Source of the DNA: Lachnospiraceae bacterium
GTDB taxonomy: Bacteria; Bacillota; Clostridia; Lachnospirales; Lachnospiraceae
Direction: 5' to 3'
Assembly (NCBI GenBank): GCA_017412055.1
Contig: JAFQOW010000036.1
Coordinates: 1-35,922, forward strand
DNA length: 35,922 nucleotides
The notes under the pieces: generated by a model
What the model saw: only the letters and a program-made list of their open reading frames with translations
Database searches by the model: none
Told to the model about the DNA's origin: nothing
In this document: piece by piece, positions 30,319 through 35,922 of the stretch
How the letters are laid out: each line of letters begins with the position of its first letter
How positions within the stretch are numbered: position 1 is the stretch's first letter
Made by a program: the position numbers and the translations under genes

Positions 30319-31770
30319 ATGAGTGATGTGGCAGAGAAAAAAGCTCTTAAGAGAATCGAAGCTTTATTAGATGATAATAGCTTTGTACAAATCGGAGGTC
30401 TTGTGAATGCCCGTAATACAGATTTTAATCTAAGCGCTATGGATACACCAGCAGATGGTGTTTTAACAGGGTATGGTGTTATAGATGGAAAATTAGTGTA
30501 CGTGTATAGTCAGGATGCAACAGTTTTAGGTGGTGCAGTTGGAGAGATGCACGCAACAAAGATAGTTAGATTGTATGAGATGGCCATGAAGATGGGAGCG
30601 CCTGTTATAGGATTAATTGACAGTGCAGGTGTACGTCTTCAGGAAGCTATGGATGCTATGAATGCCTTTGGTGAAATTTACAATCTTATGGCTAAAGCAT
30701 CAGGGATGATACCACAGTACGTTGGTGTATTTGGTAATTGCGGAGGTGGATTAGGTATTCTTTCAGAGATGGCAGACTTTACAGTTATGTCTAAGGAAGG
30801 AAAGCTATTTGTTAATTCTCCTAACGCACTTGATGGTAATTATGTAGATAAGCTGGATACGTCATCTTGTACATATCACAGTGAGGTTACAGGACTTGCT
30901 GATATGGCAGGTAGTGAAGATGAAGCTATAGGAATGTTAAGAACTCTTGTATCATTACTTCCTTCCAATAATGAGGAGGATGGAGTATATGATACTTGTA
31001 ACGATGATTTAAATCGAATATGTACCGGTATGGAGGGCTGTTTTGAAGATACATTAAAGGCACTTCAGCTTATGTCAGATAACAATTTTGTTCTAGAGGT
31101 AAAAAAGGATTTTGCCAAAGATATGGTGACAGCGTTTATAAAGCTTAATGGTATGACAGTTGGTGCAGTGGCTAACAGAGTTAAAGCATATGATGAAGCA
31201 GGAGAATGTGAAGACTTAAAAGGAGATAAGCTCACTACAGATGGTTGCTATAAGGCGACAAGCTTTGTAAATTTCTGTAATGCATTTAATATACCTGTTA
31301 TTACTCTTACTAATGTAAGTGGCTATAAGGCAACTGTGGATGAAGAAAAAACTATAGCTAGAGCGGTAGCTAAGCTTACATATGCATTTGCAAATAGCAC
31401 AGTTCCAAAGGTTAATGTTATAGTGGGCTCATCATATGGCAATGCATTGATGGTTATGAATTCAAAAGCTTTGGGCTGTGATATGGTATTTGCTTGGAAG
31501 AATGCAAATATTGGTACTATGCCAGCAAAGGATGCAGTTAGAATTATATATGATGAAGAGATGAAAAATGTAGAGGATAAGAAAGGCTTTATAGATGATA
31601 AAGCGACAGAGTATGATTCTTTACAAAATAGTGTTTTATCTGCAGCAAAGAGAGGTTATGTAGACACTATTATAGAACCTTTGGATACTAGAAAATATGT
31701 GATAGGTGCATTGGAGATGCTCTATACAAAACGAGAGGAAAGACCAGTTAAAAAGCATGGCACAATTTGA
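30319..31770 (+). CDS. Acyl-CoA carboxyltransferase subunit (12S/MmdA-like)
   Basis: 483 residues in two crotonase-like halves. The N-terminal half has the acyl-CoA oxyanion loops (GLIDSAGVRLQEAMDAM, FGNCGGGLGILSEMADF); the C-terminal half has TLTNVSGYKATVDEEKT, VGSSYGNALMVMNSKALG and FAWKNANIGTMPAKDAV. The family moves a carboxyl group between acyl-CoA and biotin: 12S transcarboxylase, methylmalonyl- or glutaconyl-CoA decarboxylase alpha, propionyl-CoA carboxylase beta. It is shorter than the usual 510-520 residues and divergent at the C-terminal motifs, so the CoA substrate is open. First gene of a five-gene operon, with AGGAGG before the ATG. Confidence 0.88.
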   Translation: MSDVAEKKALKRIEALLDDNSFVQIGGLVNARNTDFNLSAMDTPADGVLTGYGVIDGKLVYVYSQDATVLGGAVGEMHATKIVRLYEMAMKMGAPVIGLIDSAGVRLQEAMDAMNAFGEIYNLMAKASGMIPQYVGVFGNCGGGLGILSEMADFTVMSKEGKLFVNSPNALDGNYVDKLDTSSCTYHSEVTGLADMAGSEDEAIGMLRTLVSLLPSNNEEDGVYDTCNDDLNRICTGMEGCFEDTLKALQLMSDNNFVLEVKKDFAKDMVTAFIKLNGMTVGAVANRVKAYDEAGECEDLKGDKLTTDGCYKATSFVNFCNAFNIPVITLTNVSGYKATVDEEKTIARAVAKLTYAFANSTVPKVNVIVGSSYGNALMVMNSKALGCDMVFAWKNANIGTMPAKDAVRIIYDEEMKNVEDKKGFIDDKATEYDSLQNSVLSAAKRGYVDTIIEPLDTRKYVIGALEMLYTKREERPVKKHGTI

Positions 31771-31783
31771 GGTGGTGAATAAA

Positions 31784-32533
31784 ATGAAAAAAATACTAAA
31801 AAGCATACTATTATTGCTTGTTTGTTCATTTGTATTCACAGTTAATGTAAGTGCTGCCACAGATTATAAATATGATGAAAATAAAGTTAAACTATCTGTG
31901 ACGGAACTGGTAAAAAGTCTTGTGAATATGGACAAAGATGAGCTAGAGTATTATGCGAATAATTCAGTGGGCTGGACGAAGAATGCCAGTGAGGTATTGT
32001 TGGATTATAAGAATAATGATACCTTAGGTGGGTTTAAAAGCTTAAGTGAAGCCACACTTAAGGAAGACGGACAGCTTCTAAAGATTGAGATTACAGCAAG
32101 ATATGAAAAAGTAAATCTTGAAATTGTAACAACTATGTCTAATATAGCTGGAGAAATTGTACCAGTGAGGATTGATTTTGATTTGGTAGACATTGGTAAT
32201 GAAACCCTTGGCGAAAAGATGCAGAATGCATTGTTTAATTCTATTATAGGTTTATGCTCTGTATTTTTAGTTTTATTGCTTATATCATTTATCATTTATC
32301 TTTTCAAGTATATTCCAAAGATTATGGAAATATTTACTAAAAAGGATAAGGGTTCTGTGTCGGTGGCATTGGAAGAGGCTATTGCACAGATAGAGGGAAA
32401 AGAGGAATTGGTAGATGATATGGAATTAGTTGCAGTAATTACTGCTGCAATATGTGCGAGTACAGGTGCTAGCAGCGATTCCTTTGTAGTTCGTTCTATA
32501 AGGAAAGCAGACAGAAAAAAGAAGCATATATAA
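31784..32533 (+). CDS. OadG-like small membrane subunit with extracytoplasmic domain
   Basis: 249 residues. Starts MKKILKSILLLLVCSFVFT with a cleavable-looking signal (NVSAATDYK). About 130 residues of soluble, presumably extracellular domain follow (VELVKSLVNMDKDELEYYAN-like), then one membrane segment near residues 150-172 (IIGLCSVFLVLLLISFIIYLF) and a cytoplasmic tail (EEAIAQIEGKEELVDDMELVAVITAAICASTG). The last part, EEL.DDMELVAVITAAI, is typical of the OadG C-terminus found in Na+-pump decarboxylases. Ordinary OadG is under 100 residues, so this one has an added external domain. Start chosen at 31784 (GGTGG upstream); the reading from 31706 overlaps the previous gene. Confidence 0.8.
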   Translation: MKKILKSILLLLVCSFVFTVNVSAATDYKYDENKVKLSVTELVKSLVNMDKDELEYYANNSVGWTKNASEVLLDYKNNDTLGGFKSLSEATLKEDGQLLKIEITARYEKVNLEIVTTMSNIAGEIVPVRIDFDLVDIGNETLGEKMQNALFNSIIGLCSVFLVLLLISFIIYLFKYIPKIMEIFTKKDKGSVSVALEEAIAQIEGKEELVDDMELVAVITAAICASTGASSDSFVVRSIRKADRKKKHI

Positions 32534-32552
32534 GAAAGATGAGGAAAAGCGT

Positions 32553-32915
32553 ATGAAAAATTATAGAATTACAGTAAATGGAAATGTGTATGATGTATCT
32601 GTTGAGGAATTGAATGGAAGTGTGGCTAGTGTGCCAGTGATGCAGACGAGTGTACCAGTTGTGACACCAAAGGTGTCACAGCCTGTAGCTACGCCAGCGG
32701 GAGCTGTGACTATCACAAGTCCTATGCCAGGAAAAATCATTAGTGTAAAAGTAAATGTAGGAGCTGCTGTTAAAAAGGATGATATTATTATGATTCTTGA
32801 AGCTATGAAGATGGAGAATGAAATAGTGGCATCCCAGGATGGAATAGTGGCAAGTATTAATGTAAATGAAGGTGCAGCAGTAGAGGCAGGTACAGTGTTA
32901 GCTTCCTTAAATTAA
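32553..32915 (+). CDS. Biotin carboxyl carrier protein
   Basis: 120 residues. N-terminal beta segment (YRITVNGNVYDVSVEEL), a Val/Pro/Thr/Ala-rich flexible linker (about residues 27-52), then the biotinyl domain with SPMPGKIISVKVNVG and the biotinylation site EAMKMEN (Lys86). It carries CO2 between the two carboxyltransferases and the membrane decarboxylase of the operon; biotin is attached by BirA. GAGGAAAAG precedes the ATG. Confidence 0.95.
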   Translation: MKNYRITVNGNVYDVSVEELNGSVASVPVMQTSVPVVTPKVSQPVATPAGAVTITSPMPGKIISVKVNVGAAVKKDDIIMILEAMKMENEIVASQDGIVASINVNEGAAVEAGTVLASLN

Positions 32916-32933
32916 TAAGGGAGGAGGTTTACT

Positions 32934-34079
32934 ATGGACTATATATTCGAAACCTTTGGTAATTTAATTAAGCAATCAGCTTTCTTTAATATTACCGTGG
33001 GCAATCTTATTATGATTGCAATAGCTTGTATATTTCTATATCTGGCTATAAAAAAGGAATATGAGCCTTTGTTGCTGGTTCCTATTTCCTTTGGTATGTT
33101 ACTAGTTAATATGTTTCCTGCTATTATGGCGTCGCCTGATGAAACAGCCAACGGTGTAGGTGGTTTGTTGCATTATTTCTTCCTTCTTGATGAATGGAGT
33201 ATTTTGCCATCTCTTATATTTTTAGGTGTCGGCGCGATGACTGATTTTGGTCCACTGATTGCAAATCCAAAGAGCTTCTTACTTGGTGCGGCAGCTCAGC
33301 TTGGTATTTATTCAGCATACTTTTTAGCTATTCTAATAGGATTTGGCGATAAATCAGCAGCAGCTATATCTATTATAGGTGGAGCAGATGGCCCTACATC
33401 TATTTTCCTTGCAGGAAAGCTGGGACAAACTGATTTAATGGGACCAATAGCTGTTGCAGCATATTCTTATATGGCACTTGTACCGATTATACAGCCACCT
33501 ATTATGAAGCTTCTCACAACAGAGAAGGAGCGTAAGATAAAGATGGAACAGTTAAGACCAGTATCTAAGCTTGAGAGAATATTGTTCCCGATAATAGTTA
33601 CAATTGTAGTTGTATTGATTTTACCAGACACTGCACCACTAGTAGGTATGCTTATGCTTGGTAATTTATTTAGAGAATCAGGTGTTGTAAAGCAGTTGAC
33701 AGAGACTGCATCCAATGCATTGATGTATATTGTCGTTATTTTGTTAGGAACTAGTGTAGGTGCGACAACTAGTGCAGAGGCATTTTTAAATGTTGCAACC
33801 ATTAAAATTGTTGTATTAGGTCTTGTAGCATTTGCTTTCGGAACAGCAGGAGGAGTTTTGCTTGGTAAGCTTATGTGCAAGCTTACAGGTGGAAAGATTA
33901 ATCCACTTATAGGTTCTGCAGGAGTGTCAGCGGTACCTATGGCGGCTAGAGTTTCTCAAAAGGTTGGTGCAGAAGCAGATCCTACAAATTTCTTGCTTAT
34001 GCATGCAATGGGACCAAATGTTGCAGGCGTTATCGGAACAGCAGTTGCAGCAGGAACATTTATGGCAATATTCTTATAA
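32934..34079 (+). CDS. Na+-translocating decarboxylase beta subunit (OadB/MmdB/GcdB type)
   Basis: 381 residues, about nine or more membrane segments. The family decarboxylates carboxybiotin in the membrane and pumps Na+ outward. The signature IIGGADGPTSIFLAGKLG, which holds the Na+/H+-binding Asp, is present, as are the SAGVSAVPMAARVSQKVG and NFLLMHAMGPNVAGVIG blocks near the C-terminus, where the second ion site lies. Strong GGGAGGAGG before the ATG. Same length as OadB-type subunits without extras. Confidence 0.95.
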   Translation: MDYIFETFGNLIKQSAFFNITVGNLIMIAIACIFLYLAIKKEYEPLLLVPISFGMLLVNMFPAIMASPDETANGVGGLLHYFFLLDEWSILPSLIFLGVGAMTDFGPLIANPKSFLLGAAAQLGIYSAYFLAILIGFGDKSAAAISIIGGADGPTSIFLAGKLGQTDLMGPIAVAAYSYMALVPIIQPPIMKLLTTEKERKIKMEQLRPVSKLERILFPIIVTIVVVLILPDTAPLVGMLMLGNLFRESGVVKQLTETASNALMYIVVILLGTSVGATTSAEAFLNVATIKIVVLGLVAFAFGTAGGVLLGKLMCKLTGGKINPLIGSAGVSAVPMAARVSQKVGAEADPTNFLLMHAMGPNVAGVIGTAVAAGTFMAIFL

Positions 34080-34109
34080 TGACTAATATACAGAAAGGAA
34101 GGATGCAAA

Positions 34110-35516
34110 ATGGCTGAAAATAGACCAGTTAAAATATGTGAAACAGTTCTTAGAGATGCCCATCAGTCACTTATAGCTACACGTATGACTACAGAGCAGA
34201 TGTTACCTATTGTAGAACAGATGGATGGAATAGGGTATCATGCAGTAGAATGTTGGGGCGGAGCAACTTTTGATGCCTGTCTTAGATTTTTGAAGGAAGA
34301 CCCTTGGGACAGACTTAGAAAATTGAGAGCTGGATTTAAAAATACAAAGCTGCAAATGCTTTTTAGAGGACAGAATATCTTAGGATACAATCATTATGCA
34401 GATGATGTAGTAGAATATTTTGTTCAGAAATCCATAGCTAATGGTATAGATATTATACGTATATTTGACTGCTTTAATGATTTGAGAAACTTATCAACTG
34501 CAGTTAGTGCTACAAAGAAAGAGAAGGGACATGCTCAGATAGCATTGTCATATACCTTGGGAGATGCATATACTCTTGATTACTGGAAGGATATGGCGAA
34601 GAGAATAGAGGAAATGGGCGCAGATTCTATCTGTATAAAGGATATGGCAGGCTTATTGCTACCTTATACAGCTTATGAATTAGTTAGCGCTTTAAAGGAA
34701 GAGACAAAGCTTCCTATTGAGCTACATGCACACTATACATCAGGTGTCGCATCTATGACTTATCTTAAGGCGGTGGAAGCTGGTGTGGATATTATTGACA
34801 CAGCTATGTCACCATTTGCATTAGGTACAAGCCAGCCAGCCACAGAAGTAATGGTTGAAACTTTTAAGGGCACAGAATACGATACAGGACTTGACCAGCA
34901 AAAGCTTGCCAAGATAGCAGATTACTTTAGACCACACAGAGAAGCTGCATTAAAGAGTGGACTTATGAACACCAAGGTTTTAGGTGTTAATATAAAGACA
35001 CTTCTATATCAGGTTCCTGGCGGAATGTTATCTAACCTTGTGTCACAGCTTAAGGAAGCAAATGCTGAAGATAAGTACGAAGCAGTTCTTGAGGAAATTC
35101 CAAGAGTACGAAAGGATTTTGGAGAGCCACCTCTTGTTACACCTTCTTCACAGATTGTAGGAACACAGGCTGTATTAAATGTTCTTCAAGGAGAAAGATA
35201 TAAGATTCTTACAAAAGAATCTAAGAAGGTTTTATCTGGAGAATTTGGTATGACAGTAAAACCATTCAACGAAGAAGTTCAGAAAAAAGCTATAGACGAT
35301 AAAGAGCCTATTATATGTCGTCCGGCAGATTTAATAGAGCCACAGCTTGAAAAGTATGAAAAAGAATGTGCGCAGTGGAAGCAGCAGGATGAAGATGTCC
35401 TTACATACGCATTATTCCCTAAGGTAGCCACAGAATACTTCCAATACAGAAAAGCTCAAGCAGACAAAATAGACATGAAAGTAGCAGACACGTCCAGTGG
35501 AGCCTACCCATTATAG
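34110..35516 (+). CDS. oadA: Pyruvate/oxaloacetate carboxyltransferase subunit (OadA/5S-like, no biotin domain)
   Basis: 468 residues forming a TIM-barrel carboxyltransferase plus the short C-terminal PYC_OADA region. Motifs: TVLRDAHQSLIATRM, the metal-carbamate Lys177 in SICIKDMAG, metal ligands His206 and His208 in ELHAHYTSG, and YQVPGGMLSNLVSQL with TPSSQIVGTQAV. It moves a carboxyl between oxaloacetate/pyruvate and biotin. Full OadA is near 590 residues and ends with a biotin domain; here that is supplied by the separate carrier gene, as in 5S transcarboxylase. Last gene of the operon, followed by a hairpin and the second large palindrome. AAGGAAGG precedes the ATG. Confidence 0.94.
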   Translation: MAENRPVKICETVLRDAHQSLIATRMTTEQMLPIVEQMDGIGYHAVECWGGATFDACLRFLKEDPWDRLRKLRAGFKNTKLQMLFRGQNILGYNHYADDVVEYFVQKSIANGIDIIRIFDCFNDLRNLSTAVSATKKEKGHAQIALSYTLGDAYTLDYWKDMAKRIEEMGADSICIKDMAGLLLPYTAYELVSALKEETKLPIELHAHYTSGVASMTYLKAVEAGVDIIDTAMSPFALGTSQPATEVMVETFKGTEYDTGLDQQKLAKIADYFRPHREAALKSGLMNTKVLGVNIKTLLYQVPGGMLSNLVSQLKEANAEDKYEAVLEEIPRVRKDFGEPPLVTPSSQIVGTQAVLNVLQGERYKILTKESKKVLSGEFGMTVKPFNEEVQKKAIDDKEPIICRPADLIEPQLEKYEKECAQWKQQDEDVLTYALFPKVATEYFQYRKAQADKIDMKVADTSSGAYPL

Positions 35517-35522
35517 CACTTT

Positions 35523-35546
35523 ATGACCACCCTCACGGGTGGTCAT
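35523..35546 (+). terminator. GC-rich hairpin at the end of the biotin operon
   Basis: ATGACCACCC (35523-35532) pairs perfectly with GGGTGGTCAT (35537-35546), TCAC loop. It follows the stop by 6 bp and is probably the terminator, but only AATTCTT follows, not a clean T-run. The outer part, TTATGACCAC, recurs in the hairpin at 10503. Confidence 0.65.
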
Positions 35547-35565
35547 AATTCTTCACCCCCAACCC

Positions 35566-35922
35566 TATATACATAATTCTCATTATCAGAACTTATAAAA
35601 TCCTATTAGACGATTTTCTGCCATTTACGTGTATGACTGCGTACGAAGTATCCATCTATTTTTCAACGCCTCTTGAGGGTTCCGATGATTTGCTTATATG
35701 CCCCTCTTGATACTAAGGCTGTGTGTATTTCCGTTAAAAACACAACCTAGCTAGTGGTGTTCACAGGACATGGACAACGTTTCGATTTTCTATTTTCAGC
35801 ATCCCGCGCCAAAGAATGCTTATTATCCACCTGCCTACATAACTTATCGGCTTGGCCGATTAACTCTCGCGCAGCGAGAGTAGCCAAGCCTCTTCAAACA
35901 GTATTTCGGCAGGTGGGCATTA
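35566..35922. repeat. Large foldback element, copy 2 (left arm and apex only, cut by window end)
   Basis: From TATATACATAATTCTCA (35566 on) the sequence follows the left arm of copy 1 closely to the apical stem CCACCTGCC...GGCAGGTGG and the start of the right arm. The outermost part of the left tip (CAATTCACAAAGC) is not conserved, so the boundary is uncertain. Differences include changes that improve pairing with the right arm seen in copy 1, for example CCCTCTTGATAC. A 55-bp extra hairpin lies in the apical loop (35836-35890). Same orientation as copy 1. Confidence 0.85.
35836..35890. other. 55-bp GC-rich hairpin present in copy 2 of the foldback element and absent from copy 1
   Basis: It lies between CCTGCC and TCTTCAAAC, which are adjacent in copy 1. 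Inner stem ACTCTCGC (35863-35870) with GCGAGAGT (35874-35881), GCA loop; outer stem GGCTTGGC (35849-35856) with GCCAAGCC (35883-35890). No homologous sequence was seen elsewhere in the window. Confidence 0.7.

Noticed and set aside
1-35922. CRISPR array, tRNA or rRNA genes, integrase-bounded island
   Set aside because: No regularly spaced repeats, no cloverleaf or rRNA-like sequence, and no recombinase gene were seen in reading the window.

Overview
The window looks like a chromosomal segment of an AT-rich, Gram-positive anaerobe, most likely a Lachnospiraceae-type clostridium. Evidence: low GC with ATA/AGA-rich codon use, strong AGGAGG ribosome-binding sites, scpA-scpB, LTA-synthase-like and D-Ala-D-Ala carboxypeptidase genes, a FabV/Ter-type enoyl-CoA reductase, and a biotin-dependent Na+-pump decarboxylase operon. 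A well-formed sigma-28-type promoter suggests a motile lineage. The species cannot be fixed from sequence reading alone.

Layout. 1-157: last codons of an IS200/IS605-type TnpB plus its right end with omegaRNA-like structure. 184-1856: small membrane-anchored protein and a MraY/WecA-family transferase, with terminator. 1887-3415: enoyl-CoA reductase behind a promoter that carries a FabT-like palindrome, then a remnant of an HD-GYP gene. 3437-4559 (minus): two overlapping small unknown genes and a Cys/Gly-rich protein. 4632-5259: a 628-bp non-coding element that is palindromic over its whole length. 5337-10485: solute-binding lipoprotein and cation P-type ATPase. 10503-12677: structured intergenic region, NADP-isocitrate dehydrogenase, DUF1653 protein. 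12722-18506: a second, smaller foldback element, a sigma-28-type promoter, a giant multi-BIG2 surface protein, and a zinc-ribbon/CHB_HEX-like membrane protein. 18534-22311: small membrane protein (minus), deoB, pyrimidine-nucleoside phosphorylase, histidine phosphatase. 22329-30170: LTA-synthase-like protein, two D-Ala-D-Ala carboxypeptidase paralogues, lipoprotein and metallophosphoesterase (minus), scpA-scpB. 30319-35516: five-gene biotin-dependent operon. 35566-35922: start of a second copy of the large palindrome, cut by the window edge.

How the genes work together. The last operon combines an acyl-CoA carboxyltransferase (12S/MmdA type), OadG-like, biotin carrier, OadB-like and a pyruvate/oxaloacetate carboxyltransferase (5S/OadA type), with no biotin carboxylase. 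This is the parts list of a transcarboxylase merged with a Na+-pumping decarboxylase. deoB and the phosphorylase form a nucleoside/deoxyribose-phosphate salvage pair. The LTA-synthase-like protein, carboxypeptidases and MraY-like enzyme are envelope functions.

The most unusual material is non-coding: the large foldback element (two copies plus an apparent collapsed 40-bp remnant at 27358-27397). Its copies carry different extra hairpins, which hints at a mobile structured nucleic-acid element. I cannot tie it to a named family.
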